64,000 nt of DNA from positions 12,782,663 through 12,846,662 of the forward strand of contig NC_039509.1 of NCBI RefSeq assembly GCF_003672135.1, given 5' to 3'. Each line of letters begins with the position of its first letter. The first letter of the stretch is position 1. The DNA is from Ooceraea biroi. Lineage: Eukaryota > Arthropoda > Insecta > Hymenoptera > Formicidae. Both the position numbers and the translations under genes were made by a program. The notes below the pieces were generated by a model, which did no database searches, was not told the DNA's origin, and worked only from the letters and a program-made list of their open reading frames with translations. Positions 36,510-49,800 of the stretch are shown here, piece after piece.

Positions 36510-38880
36510 CCTTCATCCTTTCCCGTCATATTTCATTTAAGTTTTCCACGACAAAATTATAGATCGAACGACAAAACGTCATGGCAGCCTCCGTTTTCTC
36601 TCTCTCGCCCGCTACGTTAGCATTCCTCATGGCTATCATTATTCTCGACGACTATTCCGGTCTGGATTGGCTGTCTGATTGGGCGATTAATTCCTCGATG
36701 ACACAACATGGGCGAGGCGCGAACGTGAATCTCTCGTCGGTCAATTACGACGAAGGATGACCGAGATCAGAAGAGCGGCTACCGGAAATGTAGCGTAACG
36801 TAATGAAATATCGCCGTCGTCGAGTAACTACCGTAAATCCTTCAATACATTTCGAGATAAAGGTGATAGCATAGAGAATAGAGGAATATGGAACATCAAA
36901 GTATCAGTTTTATTTAAAAAGAAAGAAAAAACCTCGAATTGAAATTCTAAATTGTGATATATTTGTACAACTTACTGTAATAATTTGTAATAAATCTGTG
37001 AAATTATATGTCAGATTTTCTTTATAATTACATGTATATAACATTTAAGAGAAGCGAGAATCTGTTTTGTTAAAGGCAATTCGAATATATTCTGGCAAGC
37101 TCAGCGTTATTTTGCAAAGTTCAAAGGTGGATTATTAATTTGATGCATCCTCAGAAGCGACGCTACAAATGCGAGAGACGAGAATAAGCAACTTTGACAA
37201 ATTAAATTATCAATAACTTCTTAACGATCCAAATTCGATCAGAATTCACGAGATTCGCCATAGTCTTCGAGCGAAGCACTACGAAACTACGGGGAATAGA
37301 ATTGGTACACTATTGAATAATAATCGACTGAAGGACCACATGAATAAAGATAAGAAAATATGTCAAATTTAATATACATTCGATATTCAAGCTTATCCTT
37401 TTTAAAGTGTAGATAATGCGATAGCATTATAACTCATTCCGGTCAACTTCGTTAAATATTGTCTGAAAGACCTCAAAAGAAACGGAAAGTATTATATATG
37501 CAGTAAAGAATAGATAGAAAATAATAATTTATCTCCAAGCACAAATCAGTTTTCGTAAAGATGTGGTACAATCATCTCTTCGCCCACTAGTACCTGCGAT
37601 TAATCTGACATTTCGTGCAGAATGCGGATGCGAGCGCGGGCGCGCGCGCTACAACATAGAATGATTTTCCACGGTATGCCATTCGACCTTTGATCAACGT
37701 CAGATTTATCCTGTCCCATAATTATTATGCTGTGCCACTGACGCTGACAGATAATTTAAATAAAGAGTCGCGCGCGTGGAATTAACGAGGGTCGGTACAG
37801 TAATGTCGGAATGACGATCGTTAATTGTTACAGCGCGAACGAGTGTTTGGCAGCGTTACGGTAGCGCGTAGTTGTTCATTCCGGATTAGGATAATTGGGC
37901 TTGCAGAGGGTGTCAAACAGCGGGAGTCGCCACGCTCGCCCGGCTTTCGCTAATTGGTATTATCAAGCTTTGGCGACTAATGATATTAATTGACGCTCGA
38001 CATCGCGTCGCGCGAGTCAACCCTTTTCAACACTGAGGTTCTATTTGATAAGAAAAAACTCAATTCTTCGTGGATTCTTGCATGGATGAAGAATTTTTTT
38101 GACCTTGTTAAATGAATTGGTTTTACATGATTCGATTCTTTCCTGACAATCACGCGATAAAATACGCGAGAAATATCGGTTTTATGTTATTTTATGCGTT
38201 TGCTTCCAGTCGTACAGAGCTCTTTTATTTGCAATGCTTAGTAAAGCAATTGTTATTGCAAATGCGAGCGTACGAAAACGGCAAACTTCCGAAGTGTGTT
38301 ACGATTTTGTGAGAAAATGGTATTTTTCCCGGAGAAAGTCACACTAAAAGATCAGATCAACCAGAGAACAATGCACGTGACGATATCTCATGTTCTCAGA
38401 CTGCGACGCTTGGCAGGCGTTGCATAAGGTGACAGGATGTGAGGAAAAACTTGATGCATACATACATGCGCGGGCGGAAATACGTGACAAATGCGTGATT
38501 TGCCTATAAAGTGAAAGGGTGTCAGGGGCTCATGTGGATAGCAGCCAGAGTGCAGCAGAACAAAATAAACGTATGAGCTGTTCATTTTAATAATGACGTA
38601 ACTCGAATAACGCAAAACGCCGAGTTGGTTCACAGACTTGTTTTACAAATACATATACATGATTTATGAAGGATATCGCGTGCTAAAAAGGGAATGCCAT
38701 GAAATGCAGCAGAAAAAGAGCGAGGCAGAGAAAACAGAACAGAGAAAAAATTGAATTACGCGTAGTGCAGGGAAAACTCGCCGTATGAGTAATCAATGTT
38801 GGAAAAGCCTTGAATTGAAAATTAGATGTAACAAATTACTGGCCACGGATTTACGACGGGTATTACGTAGGAAGGGACTA
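36510..38880. other. Mostly AT-rich non-genic stretch
   Basis: 36510-36830 is still CpG-rich, and 36840-37580 is strongly AT-rich. On the minus strand ATTACA|GTAAGT near 36970 is donor-like but isolated. Nothing else was recognised. Confidence 0.5.
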
Positions 38881-39720
38881 CCGATTCATTTTGCGGCACG
38901 CTGCACGCTGCACGTAGTACACGTGCCCTTTAATGAACCTTTTATGAGACGGACGTGAGGTGGGCATGTGGTCGCGTCATACCCGGAAATGAAATTGCGA
39001 GATGCTAAGTAGCGCAATGTATTCTTGAGAAGTCCACGTCGTCATCGTCGTCGCCGCTGCTGTCGTATCCCTGTCATATCGCGCGTTAACTCCGCTTAAT
39101 TTATAGAGGCATAAAATAAACCTGGGGGTCGATATACGCGCGCGGGGTGCGCGCGTATGCTCGCCAACGCGAAGCTCATGGTTGGAACACGTATGAGTAT
39201 ACGCACATACATATATACATAAATGCAAGGAAGAAAGAAAGAGAGGAAGAAAATGATTCTATCGCAACCGGCTCGCGAAACGTGAATTCGCGTGAGCGAG
39301 TCCGTTCGCTTGTCCGTCTATCCATCGAGGTCTTACAACTGGAATGCCGACCTTTACGGTCGCCTCACAGTCTTATCCGTCGAGCTATTTAAGACGTCCT
39401 ACCCTCCTCCACCCCTTACTGGTCAAGAGATACGGGGGCGGCAGGGCGACAGGGAGATATCCGCGAAATCGCACGCGGATTAGCGGATAAGCGGCGGACG
39501 TGCGCGGGCACGCCAACGGCCAATCGTAAATTCAGGCGGGCGGAAGTGCCCGATTCGATGGCTTTCATTGATTCGCTCGCGGGGATTAGATAAACGCGAC
39601 AAATGATGCATACTAAGGAGCCTTCTATCCGTCTGATCGATCGCGTCGTTATCGCACGCTCGCGAGAGAGAGAAAGACGGTCCCGGCGGGCGGTTTACTG
39701 ATACGACAGCGAGTTCGTCG
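38880..39720. other. CpG-rich island with GC hairpin
   Basis: Contains the 10-bp hairpin listed separately and short GA/GAAAG patches near 39230 and 39665. No gene was recognised. Confidence 0.5.
39134..39158. repeat. Perfect 10-bp GC-rich inverted repeat
   Basis: ATACGCGCGC and its exact complement are separated by GGGGT. The alternating CG arms are also Z-DNA-prone. Confidence 0.85.
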
Positions 39721-41380
39721 AATGTATTAACTATTCGAGAACTGGTTGGAAAGTAGGTACTATTATCATAAACGTTATGCTCGTCGGTGCAAAATTGACT
39801 GCGCGATGTACCTGACGAATTTAAAATAGTATCTGTTTGTCCCGTAAATGCTTAATTAAACCGATCGATGAGACACTCAAAACAGACTCTCTCTAGATCA
39901 CACAAAACTGGTTTAGGAAAATCTGATATTCTTAAACAGAAATCTTTCTTCGGAGGACAGAAAATCGTTATCAAATTTATTCAAGATTTTGATATAAAAG
40001 TTCGCCGCATATCGTACAAACTGTTCTTTTTCTCTTTGTACTTGGTTAAATATAATATAAAGATATTATTGCAACGAGCGTTAATCTGACATTATGACCA
40101 GTAAGAGATCTGCGCGATCTGGAAATTGCACGAATACTATTTTTAACGAGACGTTAGTTATATATGCAGACTGTTTCCTGAGCACTAGTATTCTTGTATG
40201 AGATGAACGTTGCACGTTACTTGCCGATATCTTTACAATTTCAATGCAAATTGCACGCCACGGCCTGCGTGACTAATTTAATATGCCACGCTACCTTATT
40301 ATCGCACGTAACGGAATAAAAAGCTACGAGGAATTTTCGTACTACAAACGCCGTGTTCTTCGCGAATTGTCAAACAAACGATCGACCCCGTAATGCACTA
40401 GAATTTTATAAAATAATAGCGCTATTTATCGCCCTAAGTGCATCAGCATCGCTTAAATTACAGTCAGCGTTTCATGACGTTCCATCATGCCAACGACTGG
40501 ACATTAGTTTTCCTCGTTTCTTTTTTACACAAAAAGTATGAAATCATACATTACGATATCATCTACATATTTGCTGTATATCAATATATTAATAAGAATA
40601 ATACATATGTAATGAGAATAAAATATCTCAAAAATTTCTCCACAAAAAAGAGAGCTCTAGAATTGAAAAAAAAGCCACGAAAAGAGATGCCTACACGCCG
40701 CTACTCATTTCTAATTGTAAGTTCACGTTTTCGATCATCGAACAATGTGAAATTTTATGAGTGATAAGGATCTTACAGAGAGATTAACGAGCATCGATAC
40801 ATGGATATCAATATCGATAATCCTCCGAGTAGAAGGTAGATTTGAAAAGGCGCTTTACGGGAGTAAAGGATTACGGGATCCGTTAACAGATTGCTTTTCC
40901 GCCGGGCGGCCGGACGGCGAGCGGGACACGGGAGAGCAATTTTCATATGGCAGTATAAGACGAGAAAGAAAGAGGGAAGGAAGTGCGGGAAACGCAAGCG
41001 GTCGCCGGAGGATCTTCCACGAGGACGGCGAGCTTAAAGGAGATAGTCGGGTAAAGATCCCGGCGCAGGACAGCCGCGTGAAACATGGCCCGACAGCCGC
41101 GGCTCGATATCCACCATTTCTCGCGGCTGCGACAATCTTTTCGCACTTCTCCCGCGAGCAGGGCCCATTCCTCAACTTATGGAAATGTGACCGTGCGAGA
41201 GTGCCGCGATCCGCTGCGATATCGACGAGATGTATCGCGTCGATTGTTCCCTCTCTTGTATATATAATCGACGCAGGAACGATTCAATCGCTCCTACGCT
41301 CGCTGAGTCCATCTTTCTTCCTCTCATCCACCCCCGCGCGTGAAATTATTTATTTCTATAAGGTCTAAAGCGTGTGTATT
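39720..41380. other. AT-rich stretch then CpG-rich block
   Basis: 40840-41340 is CpG-rich. A 203-codon plus frame (40757-41368) crosses it, opening at GTG in AT-rich DNA. Three minus-strand frames of 67-106 codons overlap it. The peptide has no motif I recognise, so I do not call a gene. Confidence 0.45.
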
Positions 41381-44240
41381 TTGCTTGTATTAGCGAACAG
41401 TTTCGTTTGATTATGGAAAATGTTTGGTTTTGGAAAATAATAACAAAGAAGGAAAGTAGATTTTAGTGTGTGAGCGTTATACTTGAGAGGAATTCTGTTT
41501 AGCTATTTTCTTAAAACACAATTCGGGAACTATCTCTTTGAGCGGTTTATTAATTCAAGTTTGAAAGTTACTTGATTGTAAGGAAATACTATTCGAATAA
41601 TTTAGAATCACAGAGATATTAAGATTTAAAAACATATTGCAAAGAAAGGAAATGTTATAGAGAATTTAAAAACAGTTACATGTGTTTTTCTTGTGTTTCA
41701 AATTCAAATTAAATAAATTTAACAGGAAAAGATATTTCAGTGCGGCGATCAAGACAAGATATTTCGTTTGCGGTTTCTACACCATGCGCATAAAGATTAC
41801 AATATAAGAATGATTCACCGCGGTCTCTAACCATTTGTTATTCCCACCACTTTTATATTTTTTAACGCGCGTTGCATTCATAAAGTCACTCATAACATAA
41901 TTTATGGACCGGTAGAATCTACGCTCGTAAGATGTTAGTCGGTATTAAAGCGTTATTAGGCGCGCAACAGTTTAGGGAGCACCGTCAAGAACTGCGGTCT
42001 GTTTACGGGTTAGAAAACGTCTCGTGAGCGATTCCCGACTTAACCCTTTCAAGACTCTCAAGATAATCCCAATGTCCTAATGATCATCCTGAGAAGAATG
42101 CTCGAGGTTTTATTGAGATTATCCGTTACAAATACAATATTTTCTGATTTTATAGTTCCCAGGTAGCTGGAAGAAGTTCATATAAATACAATCACAATGA
42201 TAAAAAATACACGACACTTCAAAATTTTAGAGTACTAAAGATTTAGAACAGAAAACTGAAACCATTGACGTTAGCCAAGATATATTGATCAAAACGTTCC
42301 TTCCCTTTGTGATTTTATTAATAATACCATATATTTGTATAAGGATTTGAAAAAGAAGATGAAAAAATACACATTTACCATAAATCTTAAGCAGGAATGC
42401 TTGCTTTAGAGCAATGCTGTCTCCGATGAATTAAGATTTACGGACACTCACGCGCACCTAATAGAAAGATCGTAAGAAAGGAAGAAAAATTCCTCGCGGT
42501 GGGCCACGACGTAAAGAGTTTCGTTCAAACTTCTCTTATTTTCGACTTGGTCGCGCGACACGACAATGCTCTTAAATTCACTGGCACCGATTGCGCCGTT
42601 ATACTTGGGAACTTCAGTTTCAGAAAAAAAGGAACCCACGAACGTGCCGTAGAAATTAGGCCGGTCATTGTCAGGTCTCATTGAGGACTCACGGATCGAC
42701 TCGGGACGTCGCTTTTGGCCCGAGATTTGCAGTCTCATCAGGCGTGAGGTCCTTCGAGTGTCATTGACTGCGACATTAAAGCGGAAGAATCGATCGTTGC
42801 CGATCTGGGTAGCGCGGAGAGTTTTCAACGTCACAAATTCCAAGGGAGCTGCGACTTCGCTTTGATTCCATCTACCTAAACCTCTGTCACTCCATTAAAC
42901 AATTTACCGTTGAGCCCTCGAAGACACTTAATTAAATTAGATTAATCAGGCACCGACTTCGCGCCGCTCATTTACAGTGCTGAAACTTAATTCGACAAAA
43001 CAAGTTTTGAGTGTCGAATAATTTGGTCATTATGGGCTCTGTATGTATAAATTGTTGAGCATCGATTACGTGTCCATCAAAAAACCTGTCACGAACGGGA
43101 ACGATGCTAATGCAGGCTAATGAAGGCTTGCATTGTATGTTCGCGGGACATTAGTCCGCGTCGTGCGGCTGCGAAATTTCAGGGGATTTAACGCGAACTT
43201 TAAACGGGATCTGAATTTGATTCCGTCGTTTTATCGATGCACACACCGGTGACGCGTGTGCGTCACCGGTGCGTGCGTGCATTTCGCATGATCGAGAGCT
43301 TCTGTGTTTTACGATCGCGCGATTCCGTGTTTTTTTTTTCATTTTTTTTGCAGCCCGGGATCACTTTCGCATTTAACTGCATTGTGCGGAGCGACAGACT
43401 GCGCGTGACAGCCGCCACGGCATAAACATCGATCTGTGAATATTACCGTGAGGCATTACTGGCAAAATGACTTTCTCTCTCTTTCGCCCCCTCTCTCTCT
43501 CGCTGGCAACTATTCGCTAGGTGAACCAGAAACACCGATCGTTCCGGTTATCGAATCGTGGCGAGCTAACTGTTGACTTTCGCCATCCACACTGCCGACT
43601 GCGCACGGTAATAATTTTTCCCAACGAGAAATAAAAGCGATCCGTAAGTCTTCTTATTCGTGTAGAAGCGCTTTTTACGCTCGAACAAATGGTAGAAATA
43701 GTTTTTGTCCGGAATTTCAGAACTCCTGTCAAGAGAGATGCAGTGATATAATATTGAGCGCTTACAGCCATTTGAGCATCGACCTGTATTATTTTCTCAG
43801 CAAATAGACAAGTTCGGACGTTTCGCTACCTGTCACGGAGTATTTATAAAGATACAATAATTTACAGAGGATAAATTAGCATCGCGCGAGTAAATGTAAT
43901 CAACGAAAGCGTCATCAGTCTTTCAGATAAAAATACTACATTTTCATATCCAGAAAGAGAATTCTTTAGATTCCCCATTTGAACAGAGCAAAAGTAGAAA
44001 TACGTAACAAAGAGAAAATGATAGCAAGTATTCTCTACATAATCATATTGGAGTTTCCTCACTGTAAGACGTTCTTTCATACCGCAGGAGGATCGCCGCG
44101 TAGAAACGGTGCATAAAACTTTCAAATCTTTTGAACAACTTTTAATAATGTGCGTTGTTTAACCCGAAGGCGAGATAGTAAGATTCCTCTAGCGCGCTGA
44201 GTTAAGATACGCTGTGGGGAGCGCTTCAAAGGTAAAGTAT
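41380..44240. other. AT-rich to mixed non-genic stretch
   Basis: AT-rich from 41380 to 42420. At 42448-42843 a 131-codon minus frame is open but not recognised. At 43330-43353 a long T-run ends in GCAG, a good plus-strand acceptor, but the frame after it closes at 43425 and no donor is evident. Confidence 0.45.
43244..43271. repeat. Perfect 12-bp inverted repeat with 4-nt spacer
   Basis: CACCGGTGACGC and its exact complement flank GTGT. Each arm also contains the palindrome CACCGGTG. It could be a dimeric binding site or a hairpin. Confidence 0.88.
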
Positions 44241-44859
44241 CTCTTTTCTTGGACATTCGTATCATTGTGTCGAGTCACCGTGAGATACCATCAACGTTGA
44301 TAGACCCTCCCGCCCCATCCGGTCCCATCCAAAAGTCTATGTTTCGCGATCACCCGTTAGACCGGTTCCACAAAACTTCACGGGTTGACAACGACACAAA
44401 CATCGCGTCGAGGGATCGCAACAAATTCTTTTTAGCCGGAACTTCTCGCCGGCGGACCCAAAAATTGGGCCAACCATCGGAAGGACGAGGCAGTAAACAG
44501 CTTATCCCTACAAAAAGGGCATTTGCCAGTTGGTCAAAAGCATTGACCGAATTCGTCCGAGTTTCCGACGAAGACTTTTGCGAAGCAGAAACGTGATAAT
44601 ACCTTGGAGGAAATTCAAGCCTTGCGATAAATAGGTTAAGTTCGCGAGAGACAGATAATCGTTAATTGCGCCATTATTCTACGCCTTAAGTGTCATTCTT
44701 AATTAAGGACCGTCGTGAACGGTCCAAAGATGAACTATCTGATCTCTCGTACGCTCGCTAGACATTCCTGGGATTGTTGCGTTTTTAGGGTGCGCCGGCA
44801 CTTTTCCCGATTGCTGTTGATTCGCCGAGCGGATGTATGAGTCAGAAAGGGAAACTTAC

Positions 44860-45060
44860 CACTCGGAAACGCCGACGGCGAGACGTCTCGGAGGATCCGC
44901 GGCGATCTTGACGAGCGTCGAGAGTTCGACCCTCGCGGAAACGACGATCCTCCCTCGTTACACACGCCCGCGTCGTCAAGAATCCTCCCCTCTATCCTCC
45001 TAGCCGGTCTACTCCTGGCGCGCGCGATCACACACTTCCGCCACTGTCACTCACTCACTT
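44860..45060 (-). other. Candidate minus-strand first exon ending in GTG|GTAAGT
   Basis: On the minus strand the CpG-rich sequence descending from about 45060 runs into CCGAGTG|GTAAGTTTCC. The last exon base would be 44860 and GT lies at 44859-44858. No ATG frame of note precedes the donor, so it would be an untranslated first exon. The 5' end shown is arbitrary. The exon is inferred from the island plus a consensus donor only. Confidence 0.25.
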
Positions 45061-45867
45061 TTCGAGCGCCCCGCATGCGATCACGGGCCTCTCTTGCAAA
45101 CCGCAGGGCCGATAACTCTCGGCGACGAGTCGATGGACGGTGGACAGCCACTTCGCACCCTCTCGATCTGTTTATTCGCCCGTCAATCCGCTCTGTGCCC
45201 TGCTATTCGGCGTGCGTCGTCAGCGATGCTCCGAAAATCGCGCACCGATTCATTCGGACGTTTCCGACCGACGACGCGTCACCGATCGCGACCGACGGGT
45301 CTCGACGAATTTTCCAACTCGCGGGAGAGCACAAATATCTTTACGTACAAATCTCTGTGTCTTTCTCTCCGTTTCTCTCCCTCGAAAGCGTCAGGAGGGA
45401 TGCGTCCGTCAGATCGGAGTCAGAAGAGTACCACTCGATGAGACGCGTAACCTCAATCTCGTCTCCGGATCGCACGGTTATTCGAATTCCCGGGGATATC
45501 ACTGGCGTCGTCGTCGTCGCTTTTCGTCCTCTGTCACGTTAGACCAATCGAAACCTCTCTTCTCTTCTCTCTTTCTGTCTCGTTTTCTTACTCGGCGAAG
45601 AAGACAAACACCCCGTCAGCGCAACCGCGCAGGCCAACCGCACGTCACGGCACCAGCCTGTGAACTGAAACGCCGCCGCGACCTGAAGCCGGGACTCGAC
45701 TGGTTTCTCCGGCCTAGGGAGTCCCCACCGTTCTCTCTCCCCCTCCGCATCCCTTCCGAGGCACCCGCACTCGCTGTCGCGCGCGCGACCCTACGCGCGC
45801 ACCATCCCCCGTCCGAGGGAAATCCCTTCTCCGCTTTCACCTCTCGTTCTTGCCCTTACTCTTTTAA

Positions 45868-45888
45868 CTCTCTCTCTCTCTCTCTCTC
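45868..45888 (+). repeat. (CT)n microsatellite
   Basis: Twenty-one bases of pure CT inside a much longer interrupted TCTC/TTTC region (about 45540-46390). Confidence 0.95.
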
Positions 45889-46849
45889 ATCTCTCTTTCT
45901 CGCGTGTCCGTTTTCTCTCTTTCTCTCTCACACAATTTCTCTTTGCCCCTTCAGGAACCGTTCCTTCTTACCGTTCTCTCCTTCACTCGTTCTCTCTCCC
46001 TTCCTCTATTTCTCCTCGGCCTGTTCGCCGTCCTCGTTCCGTTCGCATTCCAGTGGTGGTCGCTCCTCCACCTCTCACGTCTCTCCGAGACCATGGGGCC
46101 TGTCCTTCCCGGCGCGCTATGCCATGTTCCGACTGCCTAACACCGACCCTTCGCGTACGTATGACCGAACCTACGTTCTCTCTTTCTCTATTTCTCTCTG
46201 TCTCCCTTTCTTTCTCTTTCCCTCTCACGAGACAGCAGCGCACACGACACGATCAACCTCCTCCATCGTTCTCCATTCTTCGCGAGCGCACGCCAGGATT
46301 GCACCCTTCGCCGAGAACCTTCTGATTCGCTTCCATGTCCTTCGTCATCCACCCGCGCGCTCTCTCTTCTTCTCTTTCCCCGATCGCCTCATCCTCCGTT
46401 CGCGTCCTGGCCAGCCGTTGCTTTCAGAAATATTTCGACGTCCGCGCGCATGTACATCCTCCTTGCACCTGACTCCGCGGGACCCAGCCCGGCCGAGGAA
46501 AGCGCGCCGGCCAATCCCGGGCACATGTTCGACACTTCCACTTGTGCCATTCTTCTCGGATCGGCAGGGGTACGGGTGGAGTTGGGGCAGAAGAGAGCGG
46601 AAATCTCTTTATCATACTGGCGAGCACGCGAGCGGGTGCTCCTCGAGGAAAGGCGTGTTACTCCCGTTTCCCTTTGACCGTCGGATCTCGACGATCGGAC
46701 GACCGATAGAACCGAGAAGGAAATTTCTACCGTACGAAGCGAAGCGCAGTCATTTTCACGGTTCATCGATGCAAGACGCGGTCGAGCGACCAAGGCTGGC
46801 GCACCCCGGAAAATGTTTCGCTTAATGTCGCTGCTGTACGTTGACACGT

Positions 46850-49800
46850 CGCGAAAACGTCTGCCGCAATTGGAGTTACTTGAAAGAAATCGTCGAATTA
46901 CGAAAAAAACGTATATCTTTTTGGCAAATTATCCCGAAGCAAATCTCCATTACGAGATCCCGATACATGCGGGAGGGATTCCCGCATCAGCGGAAATTTG
47001 CTTAGCCCGATATGCTGTAATTTTAACGCAATTCGGATTCATTTGCGGACCTGCTTATACATTCTTTTCATCGCGCGCTGAAACAGCACGGTCCGCGAGG
47101 ATTATTGCATATTCACGGCGCGGGTTTCGATACGAATCGCGTAATTACATCGCCGCTATTTGCAAGACATTTTTCACAACCCTCGCAATCGGCAAGTGGC
47201 GCCGATGCGAGCGACATTTCCATTTCGACTGCGAGTAACGCGCATAAATTCGACGCGCGCAACGAGTTCTCGTGCTTCACGTGTTACGCTGATTTTCATC
47301 GTGACGCCCGCATCGCGCCGGCCACAATTAACCGCCGATTTAATTGAATATGTAGAACCCTTTACTTCGAGGCATCGCCGCGTAAGAGCGTCACACGAGC
47401 GGAAGTATCGCAAAGTAGGTCGTGCAGACGTCATTACTCATAGTCATCGACAATGCTATCTCACGCTTTGGTATACATTCTCAGTGCCTACATTTTACAT
47501 GATTACATCAGCGGTGACATCGGCGGAATTGAAACACGTACGTTCTTTTCATATGAATAAATTATATTCTATCGATAAATCAAACTGTTCTTTTTATCTG
47601 CACCAAACCCTTTTAGGTTTAAAATTTAAAAATCTAGCGTTACAATTGTTTTCCATGTTACAAGCTTTATCTCCAAAGTGATTTTCCAATTCACTTTGCA
47701 GATAAATCATTTAAATAATTTTAATAATCCATACAGTTATCTATGAAACGCGCAAAACACTGATACTCTGTTTGCGGAGAATAATGCGTTTAATAGTAAA
47801 TCTAACGTAATTAAAATGCCTTTTATCGATGCGGTAGCCGTTCCTCCTTGTGCATCTCCTTTCTTCAATATCAGCTCTTTACGCACTAGATGACTATCCA
47901 GGTGTCTTGGTGGGTCTCCTTTCGAGCCCATCAAATTTCGCGCTGCCGCAAGCAAAAGAAGAAGCACGCAGAATTTAATTCTTGCCCCTTGGCTTGAGCG
48001 TAGTCGCTCTTGAAAATTGGATTTTTTTAATGAAACCTCATTCGCCTGGAAGCAGCAGAAGCAGCAGCAGAAGATTAAGTTTCCCGGTAGACAATATGGG
48101 CACTTGACTTTAACGACACTTGGAAACGTATTGCGCAATAAGACTCGATATATGCAAAAATACATATCCTCATTATTCTGATACTCGTGAATGCAGAAGA
48201 ATCAACGGTGACGTGTCGCTCGCTTCGAACGATGTCGAATTGATGCCAACGTCGCTTAAAAAAACTTAGCTCATGATTATTAATCGCAATATCAATCACG
48301 AAATAATGCTCAGACATGTAGTGTGTCGCATTATCGTAATAAATTATATATAGTTACTGGAAACATACTACCGCGCACATACATTCATTTAACCGTTGTT
48401 ACAAATAACTTTGACATTAGTATCGAGCTCACGTCAAAGTGTCAACTCGCCTGGCACAGATATCTCTTCTTATCCTGTGGTTAAAATTTTTAGACAAGCG
48501 CCCCAGATTCTCGAAACGTGCGGGAAGCCATGGCCATAAATACGCCGATAACTTTTAACGTGTCCCGCTAGGCCATCGATGACCGAACAATGGTTTTAAA
48601 CAATGACATTTTAAATGCGAAAAAATAGCAGGAAATGCACCGAATTCCAACACAAAACGATAGTGATCGAAGTTTTCAGCGGAGCACGTGGACATTCGTG
48701 AGTATTCCATATAAAATATATGTCTCGGCCTTTACCATTTAGCCGTATCGTTTGGTCCGACGGATGATTTTACCGTAACACGAACAACGGGATAGGCATA
48801 GTGATTTATAACGGATGACATTTGCCCTATTTTAGGTCGTTCCTTCGAAAAACTGATATGCCAATTTTTAAGCTGAATGGTCCTTATTCTTACAGCTAGC
48901 GCGATCGTGACCGCCATAAATTTTTGTGTGCAGTTTTGTTCCTATTTGCGTTGCGACACGCTTGTTGGGCTTGCTCATAGCTAACAAAAGGTTTTACTTT
49001 CTTCTCCACGTGAGAGAAAGGTACGTCACAAATAAAAACCATTTAACACTATCTTTGTCTATGACAGACAGGACAATGGACTAATGTATCGCGAATAAAT
49101 ACATCCGGTCATCCTTGGCACCCTGGGGCGGTCCTCAATTCTATTTTGCACGATTTGAAGCCACCACTTCGATCAGTCGACCGTAAAACTTCCGCTTATT
49201 GCGATTCCCCACTTTCGCTTTTACGGTGCGACAGCATCGGATTACCGAAGCGCTCTCGCGCGCAGTAAAACCGGTAATAATCGTAATTTACATCTGTTCC
49301 ATAACTCGTGATTTATGAGACTTAAAATTTTCATAAGCCGCAAATAAGTATTGGCGCGAACGCCCGGGGACTGACTCGCACGCGCTCTAAACACGCCGAT
49401 GCAAAACGAACATGTGTTCAGGGGGATCCTGAAAACCTGATTTTCTCCGTATGGACCGTGATTGTGTTCATCATAAAAATAACGATTTATTATGGTGTTT
49501 TATATCACGGAATCTTACCATTCTAATCGTTTAGAGAGAGGAAACATGAATGAATCACATTTAATATTACAATTCGCCATTTAACGCACTTTAGTCAAGC
49601 TTGTGAAAACCCATAACAATTATGAAATGTAACGCAAACTCTTGTTCCAGTAAAATACATTTAAATCCATACTTTTCGATTTTTCGATAGAAAATAATTT
49701 GTCAATACTTTTTAATTTTTAAATTAAGTAAATTTCACCTTTCCTCTACATTATAATTTACCACTATATCGTTATATAGCAGGTACTTCGTTCGTCAAGA

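Larger units (their letters stand above)
44240..46850. promoter_or_regulatory. Strong CpG island and pyrimidine-rich block, likely promoter region
   Basis: This is the longest CpG-dense segment in the window. From about 45540 to 46390 the plus strand is dominated by TCTC/TTCC, which is GAGA-type purine sequence on the minus strand, as is common in insect promoters and 5' UTRs. A frame of 561 codons (45140-46825) stays open but starts at GTG, has its first ATG near 46119, is Arg/Ser/Pro/Leu/Phe-rich, and competes with open frames in other registers. I read it as composition, not coding. Confidence 0.4.

Noticed and set aside
40757..41368. 203-codon plus-strand frame
   Set aside because: Opens at GTG in AT-rich DNA, three minus-strand frames overlap it, and there is no domain or splice support.
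43391..43420. GCGTGACAGC resembles part of miR-210
   Set aside because: Only a partial match, and no hairpin of precursor length surrounds it.
43354..43425. Open segment after a very strong T-run acceptor (GCAG at 43350-43353)
   Set aside because: Frame closes after 23 codons with no donor or recognisable peptide. It could be a terminal exon but nothing supports it.
47160..47681. 173-codon plus-strand frame
   Set aside because: Begins at TTG, overlaps other open frames, and shows no motif.
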